From the NCBI GenBank assembly GCA_017522685.1, contig JAFWYN010000018.1, positions 1 to 64,000 on the forward strand: 64,000 bases of DNA, written 5' to 3'. The notes under the pieces were generated by a model that made no database searches, was not told where the DNA came from, and was given only the letters and a program-made list of their open reading frames with translations. How positions within the stretch are numbered: position 1 is the first letter of the stretch; each line of letters begins with the position of its first letter. The translations under genes were made by a program, and so were the position numbers. Below are positions 53,001-59,903 of this stretch, piece after piece. This stretch comes from Lachnospiraceae bacterium (GTDB taxonomy: Bacteria; Bacillota_A; Clostridia; Lachnospirales; Lachnospiraceae).

Positions 53001-54338
53001 CGTATTCGTATCCGCTCTCTCCTTTCTGCCTTAAAGGTGAAGGAAAAAGCGGCCAAGAAGCGTGAAATCCGTTCCAGTGCCATCAACAAGGTGGTATTTA
53101 CGGAAGAAATGCGAGAAGAGTACACCATACTTTGCCCTCAGATGTCGCCTATTCACTTTGATTTATTACAGCCTGCCATGAGAGCCTGCGGTTATCGCTT
53201 TGAAGTACTTTCCAACGACAACAAGCACTCTGTGGATGTGGGTCTGAAATATGTAAACAATGATGCCTGCTATCCTTCCCTTTTGGTAGTGGGACAGCTA
53301 ATGGAAGCATTGCTTTCCGGCAAATATGACTTGAATAAGACTGCATTGATTATCAGTCAGACCGGCGGTGGATGTCGTGCTACCAACTACATCGGCTTTA
53401 TCCGCCGTGCCCTGGAAAAAGCCGGCATGTCCCAGATTCCTGTTATTTCCTTAAATCTGGGCGGTATCGAAACCAACCCCGGCTTTAAGCTGAATGCAGA
53501 TGTTGGTTTAAGAATCAGTCTGGCCGGACAATTGGGCGATATCTTCATGCGTTGCGTATACCGCATGCGTCCTTATGAAGCAACTAAGGGAAGTGTAAAT
53601 GCCTGTCATCAGAAATGGTTGAAGGTGGCTACGGAATATCTTTCTGCCAAGAAGATAAACCTGCTGAAGTTCCCTTCTCTTTGTAAGCAGATTATTGAAG
53701 ATTTTGATAAGATTGAAATTTTAGATATTAAGAAACCCCGTGTAGGTATCGTAGGTGAGATTCTGGTGAAATTCTCTCCTGCCGGCAATAACTATCTGGT
53801 AGATTTGCTGGAAGCAGAAGGTGCCGAAGCCGTGGTTCCCGAGTTGGTAGGATTTATCCAGTATTGCTTCTACAATCAGATCTACAAAGCAGAACATCTG
53901 GGCACTTCAAAGAAAGCTGCCCGTAACAGCAAGTTAGGTATTTGGGCGATTGAGCACATTTTACAGGGACCTGCCAAGAAGGCTTACAAAAAGAGTAAGC
54001 ACTTCACCGCTCCGGAATCTATTTATAAGGTGGCTAAATATGCCGAGCCCATCGTATCCCTGGCAAATCAGACCGGTGAAGGTTGGTTCTTAACCGGTGA
54101 AATGATAGAGCTGATTCATGACAATGTACCCAACATTGTCTGTACACAACCTTTCGCCTGCCTACCCAACCATGTAGTAGGCAAGGGTGTTATCAAATCC
54201 CTGCGTAAAGCTTATCCGGAGTCCAATATCGTAGCCATCGACTACGATCCCGGCGCCAGCGAAGTAAATCAGCTGAATCGTATCAAGCTGATGCTTTCTA
54301 CTGCAAATAAAAACATGACGCCCACAAAGGAAAAGTAA
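50067..54338 (+). CDS. Acyl-CoA dehydratase activase-type protein, 1423 residues
   Basis: Large protein of the 2-hydroxyacyl-CoA dehydratase activase group. Two ASKHA ATPase domains: [15 protein letters not shown] at 18-32 and [17 protein letters not shown] at 329-345. The Cys of [11 protein letters not shown] and SSGCGSF hold a [4Fe-4S] cluster in HgdC homologues. [13 protein letters not shown] at about 617 adds more Cys. A DUF2229 region (about 680-900; [37 protein letters not shown]) and an HgdB-like region (1000-1420) follow. The family is large and its exact reaction unknown. RBS AGAAAGGA. No dehydratase subunits flank it. Confidence 0.85.
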   Translation: MNTEKTNDVTTNSIYTLGIDIGSTTVKIAILDEAHTILFSDYERHFANIRETLSSLLQKAYKELGNITLCPMITGSGGLTLANHLGVPFTQEVIAVATSLQELAPQTDVAIELGGEDAKIIYFEGGNVEQRMNGICAGGTGSFIDQMASLIQTDASGLNEYAKNYQSLYTIAARCGVFAKTDIQPLINDGATKEDLSASIFQAVVNQTISGLACGKPIRGHVAFLGGPLHFLDQLKAAFIRTLKLDDEHIIDTDNSHLFAAIGSALNAKEDVKYTLEEMVGKLSSDIKMEFEVERMEPLFASQEEYDAFVARHAAHKVTTGILSQYQGNAYLGIDAGSTTTKVALVGEDGSLLYSFYSNNDGSPLLTAISAIKKIYSLLPEGVKIVRSCSTGYGEALMKAAFLLDDGEVETVAHYYAAAFFNPKVDCILDIGGQDMKCIKIKNQTVDSVQLNEACSSGCGSFIETFAKSLNFQVQDFAAAALFAKHPIDLGTRCTVFMNSKVKQAQKEGAEVSDISAGLAYSVIKNALFKVIKVSDASELGKEIVVQGGTFYNDAVLRSFEKIANCEAIRPDIAGIMGAFGAALIARERYSEGYVTSMLSFEKINELQFETSMAKCRGCTNNCRLTINRFSGGRQYISGNRCERGIGGQKNANNVPNLFEYKLKRIFDYEPLPEDQAPRGIIGVPRVLNMYENYPFWHTFLTELGFRVILSPNSNRKIYELGIESIPSESECYPAKLAHGHVTWLIRNDVDTIFYPALFYERNEFEDANNHYNCPIVTSYSENIKNNVEEITSGQVRLRNPFMSFRDEDTISYALIREFKEIPADEIKAAVHKAWLEQEHARQDLRDKGEEVLKYLEETGKRGIVLAGRPYHIDPEINHGIPEMITSYDIAVLTEDSISHLASPERPLIVSDQWMYHSRLYAAASYVKTVENVDLIQLNSFGCGLDAVTTDQVADILTGSDKIYTCLKIDEVNNLGAARIRIRSLLSALKVKEKAAKKREIRSSAINKVVFTEEMREEYTILCPQMSPIHFDLLQPAMRACGYRFEVLSNDNKHSVDVGLKYVNNDACYPSLLVVGQLMEALLSGKYDLNKTALIISQTGGGCRATNYIGFIRRALEKAGMSQIPVISLNLGGIETNPGFKLNADVGLRISLAGQLGDIFMRCVYRMRPYEATKGSVNACHQKWLKVATEYLSAKKINLLKFPSLCKQIIEDFDKIEILDIKKPRVGIVGEILVKFSPAGNNYLVDLLEAEGAEAVVPELVGFIQYCFYNQIYKAEHLGTSKKAARNSKLGIWAIEHILQGPAKKAYKKSKHFTAPESIYKVAKYAEPIVSLANQTGEGWFLTGEMIELIHDNVPNIVCTQPFACLPNHVVGKGVIKSLRKAYPESNIVAIDYDPGASEVNQLNRIKLMLSTANKNMTPTKEK

Positions 54339-54376
54339 AACACCTGCAAAGCAGGTATTCCTTTTCTTGTGGCGTC
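54317..54376. other. Long imperfect hairpin across the activase stop codon
   Basis: GACGCCCACAAAGGAAAAG (54317-54335) pairs imperfectly with 54360-54376, enclosing the stop codon and a perfect ACCTGC/GCAGGT stem (54342-54356). No T run follows directly. It may stabilise the 3' end or act with the next terminator. Confidence 0.5.
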
Positions 54377-54384
54377 ACCGACAA

Positions 54385-54430
54385 AATCCCCGGTTTCAAG
54401 CTTTAATTGCCTAAAACCGGAGATTTTTTT
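54385..54430 (+). terminator. Terminator of the activase gene
   Basis: AATCCCCGGTTT (54385-54396) pairs with AAACCGGAGATT (54414-54425) apart from one mismatch, followed by TTTTT. Confidence 0.85.
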
Positions 54431-54435
54431 AACCA

Positions 54436-54667
54436 TTCTACCTATATGATGTTTTCTATTTCTCTATAAGCAGAACTTCTCTTGCTTTTCCACAGTATCT
54501 TCTACCTATTTACTTGTTTCTAACCTCCTATAGGTAGAACTTTTCCTGATTTTTCACCGAAACTTCTGCCTATATACCACATTTCTATGCTTTATAGGTA
54601 GAACAATTTCTATTTTTCAACTAAAACTTCTGCCTATAAAGTAATTTCTAGCTCCACATAGGAAGGA
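54436..54667. repeat. Array of four 40-bp hairpins with an exact 64-bp period
   Basis: Units at 54436-54475, 54500-54539, 54564-54603 and 54628-54667. Each has left arm TTCTRCCTAT, a 20-base loop with TTTCTA at its centre, and right arm ATAGGYAGAA; the second unit is perfect, the fourth right arm is degenerate. The 24-base spacers also share a loose pattern (C-TTTTC-TTTTTC-AAAC). The spacers are not conserved enough, or unique enough, to be CRISPR spacers. Confidence 0.85.
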
Positions 54668-54729
54668 CCTTCTTATTATCGCATCGCTTTTTATACAATA
54701 AAATATGTCCCCCATCATGACATACTCCC

Positions 54730-55326
54730 TCAATATATGAACTCACCATTCTTTAATGCTTCTTTCGCCATATCTACAACATCATCCTTATCCATAAAGG
54801 GTAAATACACCGCAATACTCTTTCCATTCTTCTTATCGTCTCTAGCCCACTCTGCTATTACTTCATCATCCAGAAACGGTAGATATATAGCAAATTGCTG
54901 TCCGTTTTCCTTGGCTTTCCGAGCCAGTTCTTCCACATCATCTTCATCCAAGAAAGGCAAAAATGCACATATCGTTTGGGCATCTGCATTTGCTGCCATA
55001 TTTTGAATCTGGTCGGGCTTTAAGATTGGCAACACATCTTTAATTTCTTCCTCTGTGGCATCTCCACTCTTCATGCATTCTTCCAGTTTGTTTTCCACAG
55101 CGGCCTCCACAAGGGATGACTTTTCACCCAACAATTCATCCAGCGAAACCTCAAAAATTTCTGCCAGTTCCGGCAGCTTGGAAATATCCGGCATACTGTT
55201 GCCTCTCTCCCAATTGGATACAGCCTGAAAGCTAATTCCCATTCTGTCTGCCAGTTCCATCTGTGTCATATTATTTTGCTTTCTTAATGAAACAATTTTC
55301 TTACCTATTCTTTGCATATCAAACAT
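54730..55326 (-). CDS. XRE-family regulator with LPF-repeat C-terminus
   Basis: 198 residues; ATG at 55326 with GAGGAAG seven bases upstream. Helix-turn-helix at 6-62 (IVSLRKQNNMTQMELADRMGISFQAVSNWERGNSMPDISKLPELAEIF). The rest is acidic, with three ~28-residue repeats from about residue 116 to the end, each shaped like FLPFLDEDDVEELARKAKENG. The repeats may form a helical sensor or partner-binding part. A 14-bp palindrome just upstream suggests autoregulation. Convergent with the activase gene. Confidence 0.85.
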   Translation of the reverse strand: MFDMQRIGKKIVSLRKQNNMTQMELADRMGISFQAVSNWERGNSMPDISKLPELAEIFEVSLDELLGEKSSLVEAAVENKLEECMKSGDATEEEIKDVLPILKPDQIQNMAANADAQTICAFLPFLDEDDVEELARKAKENGQQFAIYLPFLDDEVIAEWARDDKKNGKSIAVYLPFMDKDDVVDMAKEALKNGEFIY

Positions 55327-55354
55327 AATCTCTTCCTCACTATTGCATAAATTT

Positions 55355-55368
55355 GAAAAGCGCTTTTC
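55355..55368. promoter_or_regulatory. 14-bp palindrome upstream of XRE gene, possible operator
   Basis: GAAAAGCGCTTTTC is a perfect palindrome, 29 bases before the XRE ATG and just downstream of a TATAAT-like element on the minus strand (about 55380). Fits autoregulation, untested. Confidence 0.5.
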
Positions 55369-55469
55369 TTAAGGCTTATTATATGCATTTGTTTTAGGCA
55401 TATCTATAAAGTGGTGATTGAATACCGTAAAACCGGCTCAAGAGATAATTGAATCACAAAATCCTTAAG

Positions 55470-55901
55470 CTACATTCTCTTACTGTAATACCAATATGTA
55501 GCCAAATGCACCACACATATAACCAGAAAGCTTACAAATAATGTAATGGCAACCATAGCACTAAAGAAAGAGGCAATAATCCCGGCAATTGCAAATCCAT
55601 ACATACTAATGGCAAATGTTGTATCTGAGGTTTTGCGACCCAGCAATACATTTCTCTCATCATGGGATTCCACATACGATTTCTTCAAGGATTCTTCGTC
55701 CTTAAGTGCTTTTTTTGCACTTCTATAACGTCCGCCAGTTAATCCTATAAGCCCTCCAAGCATACCGGTAAATACCATATAATTAACAAATAATTTACTC
55801 TTATCCGCAAATATCGCTACTACAAACATCACCAGGAAAATAATATGTAAAACTCTATAAATAACCAATTCCTTCTTTAACTCTTTTTTATATCCTTCCA
55901 T
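55470..55901 (-). CDS. Small four-helix membrane protein
   Basis: 143 residues from the ATG at 55901 (GGAGGAG upstream). About four membrane helices (VIYRVLHIIFLVMFVVAIFA, YMVFTGMLGGLIGLTGG, ISMYGFAIAGIIASFFSAMVAITLFVSFLVICVVHLATYW). Between the second and third is a soluble stretch with SAKKALKDEESLKKSYVESHDERN. It overlaps the end of the XRE gene by a few bases and probably forms an operon with it, as XRE-plus-membrane protein pairs commonly do. No family name recognised. Confidence 0.75.
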   Translation of the reverse strand: MEGYKKELKKELVIYRVLHIIFLVMFVVAIFADKSKLFVNYMVFTGMLGGLIGLTGGRYRSAKKALKDEESLKKSYVESHDERNVLLGRKTSDTTFAISMYGFAIAGIIASFFSAMVAITLFVSFLVICVVHLATYWYYSKRM

Positions 55902-55902
55902 C

Positions 55903-56109
55903 TTACATCTCCTCCACTTCTGAAAAATCAAATACTTCTTCAATGCTAAGCCCGAAATAATGGGCAATCTTATAGGCCAAGGGCAATGATGCCATATACT
56001 TCTCCACTTCTATGGAAGTAATGGTCTGTCTGGTCACCCCTACTGCATTTGCCAGTTCTTCTTGAGACAGCTTATGCTGTTTTCTTAATTCTGCTATTCT
56101 TGTTTTCAA
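55903..56109 (-). CDS. Small XRE-family regulator
   Basis: 68 residues, essentially one helix-turn-helix: RIAELRKQHKLSQEELANAVGVTRQTITSIEVEKYMASLPLAYKIAHYFGLSIEEVFDF. Similar to YozG-type/YgzD small repressors. ATG at 56109 behind GGGAGGAG. Its stop is one base from the start of the membrane protein. The upstream promoter has three copies of a 10-bp operator-like motif. Confidence 0.88.
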   Translation of the reverse strand: MKTRIAELRKQHKLSQEELANAVGVTRQTITSIEVEKYMASLPLAYKIAHYFGLSIEEVFDFSEVEEM

Positions 56110-56135
56110 TGAATCTCCTCCCTCTCATAAGTTTG

Positions 56136-56200
56136 TTGTCAAGCACGCTTTGCATTTTTAGTATAGTTCGCTTTGCATATTTTGTCAAGCACGCTTTGCA
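56136..56200 (-). promoter_or_regulatory. Promoter with three regularly spaced operator repeats
   Basis: On the minus strand TTGACA (56183-56188), 17-base spacer, TATACT (56160-56165). The motif TGCAAAGCG (plus strand CGCTTTGCA) lies at 56146-56154, 56169-56177 and 56192-56200, exactly 23 bp apart, before, inside and after the promoter. The outer two extend to a 19-bp match (TTGTCAAGCACGCTTTGCA). Each outer copy includes the dyad CAAAGC-G-TGCTTG. Likely sites for the downstream XRE protein. Confidence 0.75.
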
Positions 56201-56223
56201 AAAATTATAAATTTATTTTTTTA

Positions 56224-56251
56224 TTGCACTCTGTCCAAAATATGTTAGAAT
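56224..56251 (+). promoter_or_regulatory. Promoter for metY
   Basis: TTGCAC (56224-56229), 16-base spacer, TAGAAT (56246-56251), 33 bases before the ATG. No S-box or T-box leader fits in this short gap. Confidence 0.65.
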
Positions 56252-56284
56252 AGATTATATGCTTACAAAAAGGAGATTTTAACC

Positions 56285-57562
56285 ATGGAAAAAGAAACAA
56301 AATGCATCCATGCCGGCTACACCCCGAAAAATGGTGAGTCCCGCATGATTCCGATTGTACAGAGTACTACATTTAAATATGATTCCAGTGAAGATATGGG
56401 CAAGCTGTTTGACTTAGAAGCAAGCGGTTACTTCTATACCCGTCTTCAGAATCCTACCAATGATTACGTAGCAGGTAAGATTTGCGCTTTGGAAGGCGGT
56501 ACCGCTGCTATGCTGACCTCTTCCGGACAGGCTGCAAACTTCTATTCTATTTTCAATATTTGCAGCAGTGGTGACCATGTAGTAGCAGCTTCCACCATCT
56601 ATGGCGGTACCTTCAATTTATTCTCTGTGACCATGAAGAGAATGGGTATTGAATTTACTTTCGTGGATCCGGACTGCTCCGCAGAAGAACTGGACGCTGC
56701 TTTCAAGCCTAACACCAAGGCAGTGTTTGGTGAAACCATTGCAAACCCTGCATTGATTGTTTTGGATATCGAAAAGTTTGCAAACGCAGCTCATAAGCAT
56801 GGTGTACCTCTTATTATCGACAATACCTTTGCAACCCCTATTAACTGTCGTCCTTTCGAGTGGGGTGCTGATATTGTTACTCACTCTACCACCAAGTACA
56901 TGGATGGTCACGACGCTACCGTAGGTGGCTGTATCGTAGATTCCGGTAAGTTTGACTGGATGGCGCATGCTGATAAGTTCCCGGGACTTACCACTCCCGA
57001 TGATTCTTATCACGGAGTTACATATGCAGAAAAGTTCGGTCTGGAAGGTGCTTTCATTACCAAGGCTACTGCTCAGCTTATGAGAGACTTCGGTTCCATC
57101 CAGGCTCCTATGAATGCATATTTATTAAATTTAGGTCTGGAGTCCTTGCATGTACGTATGCCCCGCCACTGCGAAAATGCACAGAAGGTGGCAGAGTTCT
57201 TAGAAGCTCACGAGTGTATCGAATGGGTGAATTATCCCGGCTTAAAGAGTAACAAGTACTATGATTTAGCTCAGAAGTACATGCCTAACGGCACCTGTGG
57301 TGTAGTATCCTTCGGTGTAAAGGGTGGCCGCAGCGCAGCTGAAAAGTTCATGAGCAAATTACAGGTAGCCATGATTGCTACCCACGTGGCAGATGCCCGT
57401 ACCTGTGTACTCCATCCCGCTTCTGCTACTCATCGCCAGATGAATGACGAAGAATTAAAGGCAGCCGGTGTTGGTCCTGATTTGGTACGTTTCTCCGTAG
57501 GTATTGAGAATGTAAACGATATTATCGCAGACTTAGCACAGGCTTTGGAGGCTTGCAAGTAA
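56285..57562 (+). CDS. metY: O-acetylhomoserine sulfhydrylase
   Basis: PLP enzyme that makes homocysteine from O-acetylhomoserine and sulfide, 425 residues. ETKCIHAGYTP opens the protein; YTRLQNPTND is a Cys/Met metabolism PLP signature; the PLP lysine lies in HSTTKYMDGH (about 208). GLESLHVRMPRH, CVLHPASATHRQM and DLVRFSVGIENVNDI are the C-terminal family motifs. AAGGAG before the ATG. Its own promoter and a terminator-like hairpin mark it as monocistronic or leading. Confidence 0.94.
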   Translation: MEKETKCIHAGYTPKNGESRMIPIVQSTTFKYDSSEDMGKLFDLEASGYFYTRLQNPTNDYVAGKICALEGGTAAMLTSSGQAANFYSIFNICSSGDHVVAASTIYGGTFNLFSVTMKRMGIEFTFVDPDCSAEELDAAFKPNTKAVFGETIANPALIVLDIEKFANAAHKHGVPLIIDNTFATPINCRPFEWGADIVTHSTTKYMDGHDATVGGCIVDSGKFDWMAHADKFPGLTTPDDSYHGVTYAEKFGLEGAFITKATAQLMRDFGSIQAPMNAYLLNLGLESLHVRMPRHCENAQKVAEFLEAHECIEWVNYPGLKSNKYYDLAQKYMPNGTCGVVSFGVKGGRSAAEKFMSKLQVAMIATHVADARTCVLHPASATHRQMNDEELKAAGVGPDLVRFSVGIENVNDIIADLAQALEACK

Positions 57563-57572
57563 AAATTAAAAT

Positions 57573-57604
57573 GGGGGGGCCGGATTTCACCGCGCCCCTT
57601 TTAT
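57573..57604 (+). terminator. GC-rich hairpin after metY
   Basis: A run of seven G pairs with CGCGCCCC across an ATTTCA loop, followed by TTTTATT. It lies before the ribosome site of the next gene, so some read-through is possible. Confidence 0.6.
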
Positions 57605-57621
57605 TAGAGGGGATAATTAAT

Positions 57622-58335
57622 ATGATTGAACATGAATATACTGCTTTAGATTTCGTAAAAGGAGGGTTATTCTTTCTTTGGTTTTTGGGTTCCATTATAG
57701 CACTATTTGTTGTGCTCATTAAATTCGGTCCTTGGCTTACTATTTCCGTTTTTGGTCAGATTTTTTTCGTGATAGGTTTAATGGTCTTGTATTCCGGTAT
57801 CAGAAACCATAATTTTAGTCCTCCCTTTTTAATTTTTGTATATCTGGGACTTGCGGCTATTATTTCCGGTCTTGTTCTGCAATTTGGCAGTGAATCCTTA
57901 AAAGAAGCGCCGGGCGAATTCCTTGCTTATATAGGACTCAGTATTTTTTTCTTTTTTGGAGTGTCGTTAATAACCAGCTTTTATGTACGAACTGCACGTG
58001 AAAAGAACTGCACGGAATTAGTTCGTGCATACTGTGTTGATATTAAAAAGCGGCGTCGTAATGACGAACATCACTATAAGCAGCACTACCTCTATTGTCC
58101 CGTTTTCTCATTTAGTTATAAGAACAAACTTTATGAAGTCTGTAGCAACTTATATACTGCATATATCAACGCAGAATTAGGAAAAGAATATGATTTGTAC
58201 ATAAATCCTGATTATCCCCATTGCTTTAAGGAAGAAGGGGAATCAGGCCGCCAGGCAGGCGTCGAAATCGTACTTGGAATCTTTTTTATGTGCATAAGTA
58301 TACTGGCATTTTGCCTTATGTTCTTCCGTGGATAA
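57622..58335 (+). CDS. Membrane protein with DUF3592-like domain
   Basis: 237 residues from the ATG at 57622, chosen for AGAGGGG about 9 bases upstream. Four N-terminal hydrophobic segments (FFLWFLGSIIALFVVLI, ISVFGQIFFVIGLMVLY, FLIFVYLGLAAIISGLVLQ, YIGLSIFFFFGVSLITSFYV), then a soluble beta-rich stretch (LYCPVFSFSYKNKLYEVCSNLYTAY....YDLYINPDYPHCF) that resembles DUF3592, and a last helix. Function unknown; no genes around suggest one. It follows metY by 59 bases. Confidence 0.75.
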   Translation: MIEHEYTALDFVKGGLFFLWFLGSIIALFVVLIKFGPWLTISVFGQIFFVIGLMVLYSGIRNHNFSPPFLIFVYLGLAAIISGLVLQFGSESLKEAPGEFLAYIGLSIFFFFGVSLITSFYVRTAREKNCTELVRAYCVDIKKRRRNDEHHYKQHYLYCPVFSFSYKNKLYEVCSNLYTAYINAELGKEYDLYINPDYPHCFKEEGESGRQAGVEIVLGIFFMCISILAFCLMFFRG

Positions 58336-58366
58336 CAAAGTATAACCGACTAATTCTAACAGCATC

Positions 58367-58404
58367 GACTGAAGAGTTCTTAATTTAGAATTCTTCAGTC
58401 TTTT
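58367..58404 (+). terminator. Terminator after the DUF3592-like gene
   Basis: GACTGAAGAGTTCT (58367-58380) pairs with AGAATTCTTCAGTC (58387-58400) with one mismatch, followed by TTTTG. Confidence 0.85.
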
Positions 58405-58438
58405 GTTGTTCAAAAATTTTTAATTTCAAATATTTTTA

Positions 58439-58514
58439 TTGACATATATTTTGATACGTGTTAGTATACTTACTATACTGTTTATTTTGTGAACTATTTA
58501 CATTGTGAAATAGT
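58439..58514 (+). promoter_or_regulatory. Promoter and inverted repeats upstream of marR
   Basis: TTGACA (58439-58444), 17-base spacer, TAGTAT (58462-58467). The -10 lies in AGTATACTTACTATACT, an imperfect palindrome, and ACTATTT/AAATAGT (58493-58514) is a second inverted repeat. Both are candidate MarR operators. Confidence 0.6.
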
Positions 58515-58547
58515 CTTAAATCATGAACTTTTATGAAAGGAGTACCT

Positions 58548-58994
58548 ATGACAAAAATCAATGAAGATTTACTGGATGCCTGGCTGCGTTTATCCATAGC
58601 AGTGAATAACCCTCGTTTGGTTACTGAAATTACGTATAACGAATCCCTGATTTGTAATATTTTATACAAACATGCACATAGTGAAAAAGCTACACCGCTC
58701 ACGGCTACGGACCTGTGTAAGATGACCAATATGCTGAAATCCCAGATGAATCGTACTTTGAATCAATTAGAGGAAAAGAACTTAATCAGCAGAGAACGTT
58801 CCACCACAGATAAGCGTCAGGTATATGTGACCATGAATCTGCAGCAATGTCATATATACGAAACCCAGCACAAGCAAATCCTGAGTATTTTAGATGCAGT
58901 AATCAGTAAACTTGGCTATGAACGTTCCCGGGATGCTATCAGAATCTTAAATGCAATTTCCGAAGTGGCTGAACAGCTTAATCTTGGCAAATAA
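58548..58994 (+). CDS. MarR-family transcriptional regulator
   Basis: 148 residues from the ATG at 58548 (GAAAGGAG upstream); an ATG five codons earlier is less well placed. Winged-helix DNA-binding centre: LTATDLCKMTNMLKSQMNRTLNQLEEKNLISRERSTTDKRQVYVTM, with the MarR wing DKRQVYV. Helices at both ends form the dimer interface. It is 29 bases before a DegV gene, so it probably controls that gene as well as itself; the ligand is unknown. Confidence 0.9.
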   Translation: MTKINEDLLDAWLRLSIAVNNPRLVTEITYNESLICNILYKHAHSEKATPLTATDLCKMTNMLKSQMNRTLNQLEEKNLISRERSTTDKRQVYVTMNLQQCHIYETQHKQILSILDAVISKLGYERSRDAIRILNAISEVAEQLNLGK

Positions 58995-59023
58995 TATTAT
59001 TCAACACGGAAAGGACTCAAATT

Positions 59024-59860
59024 ATGATAAGAATATTAGTAGATTCCTCTACTGACTTTACCATGGCGGAGGTAAAAGAAAAAAATTTATACCATGTACC
59101 ATTGACTATCAGCTTAAATGGGAAAGATTATTTATCCGGTGAGGATTTGACCTCTGACCAATTCTATGAATTATTGACCACCGGCGAGGATTTCCCTAAG
59201 ACCTCACAGCCTTCTCCACAAGCCTTTGCAGAGATTTTTGAAAAGGCAAAGGAAAACGGTGAAGAAATCATCTGTGTATTGCTCTCCTCTGCTTTAAGCG
59301 GCACCTGTCAGAGTGCGCATTTGGCAAAGAATATGGTGGACTATGATGGTATTTATATCGTGGACTCCCTGACCGCTACCATTATGACCCGTGTGATTGT
59401 AGATTACGGTCTGCAACTGATTGCACAGGGCAAATCTGCCCCGGATGTTGTGGATGCTTTGGAAAACATCAAGGGCAAGGTAAAGGTAGCTGCCGGTATT
59501 GATACTCTGGAATATTTATACCGTGGCGGACGCTTAAATAAGGCTGCTGCTACCATTGGTGAACTGGCCAACTTAAAGCCCGTCATCTCCGTCACTGAGG
59601 AAGGCGAAGTTAGCGTCATCGGCAAATGCATCGGCAAAAACAAAGCCTTACAGTTTATCCTAAAAACATTAAACAGCAAGGATTTAAATCCTGTATTTCC
59701 TCTTTATACCGTATATGCCTACGGTTCTGAAAACACCGAAAAGCTGGAAGAAAAACTGGCGGCCGAAGGCTATACCGTAGATGCCCGCTTGCAGTTAGGC
59801 TCTACCATTGGAGCCCATGTAGGCCCAGGTGCTTTCGGTATCATCTATGTAGAAAAATAA
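59024..59860 (+). CDS. DegV family fatty acid-binding protein
   Basis: 278 residues. FakB-like fatty acid binding: opening RILVDSSTDFT, TSQPSPQAF, SSALSGTCQSAHLA, YIVDSLTAT, and the Gly-rich RGGRLNKAAA that contacts the fatty acid carboxylate. DegV/FakB proteins present fatty acids to the FakA kinase for phosphorylation. No FakA gene adjoins it, but a FakA C-terminal-like fragment occurs at 17.7 kb. Probably cotranscribed with the MarR gene. Confidence 0.92.
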   Translation: MIRILVDSSTDFTMAEVKEKNLYHVPLTISLNGKDYLSGEDLTSDQFYELLTTGEDFPKTSQPSPQAFAEIFEKAKENGEEIICVLLSSALSGTCQSAHLAKNMVDYDGIYIVDSLTATIMTRVIVDYGLQLIAQGKSAPDVVDALENIKGKVKVAAGIDTLEYLYRGGRLNKAAATIGELANLKPVISVTEEGEVSVIGKCIGKNKALQFILKTLNSKDLNPVFPLYTVYAYGSENTEKLEEKLAAEGYTVDARLQLGSTIGAHVGPGAFGIIYVEK

Positions 59861-59902
59861 AAACACAAAACAGGGCTACTCACAGCCCTGTTTTGTGTTT
59901 TT
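59859..59902. terminator. Bidirectional terminator
   Basis: AAAAACACAAAACAGGGCT and AGCCCTGTTTTGTGTTTTT form a perfect 19-bp stem around ACTCAC, between the convergent DegV and GGDEF-EAL genes. Confidence 0.95.
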
Positions 59903-59903
59903 A

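Larger units (their letters stand above)
54339..54729. other. Gene-free stretch between convergent genes
   Basis: 391 bp between the activase and an XRE regulator. Holds the end of a long hairpin, a terminator (54385-54430) and the four-unit hairpin array (54436-54667). After the array, to 54729, I see only AT-rich sequence and the end of the XRE gene. Confidence 0.85.

Noticed and set aside
54436..54667. Possible CRISPR array
   Set aside because: The repeat is a degenerate inverted pair with a patterned spacer, only four units, and no cas genes nearby; spacers share sequence, unlike CRISPR spacers.
57553..57621. Longer start for the DUF3592-like membrane protein, overlapping metY
   Set aside because: The upstream codons run through the GC-rich terminator hairpin, and the ATG at 57622 has a much better ribosome site.
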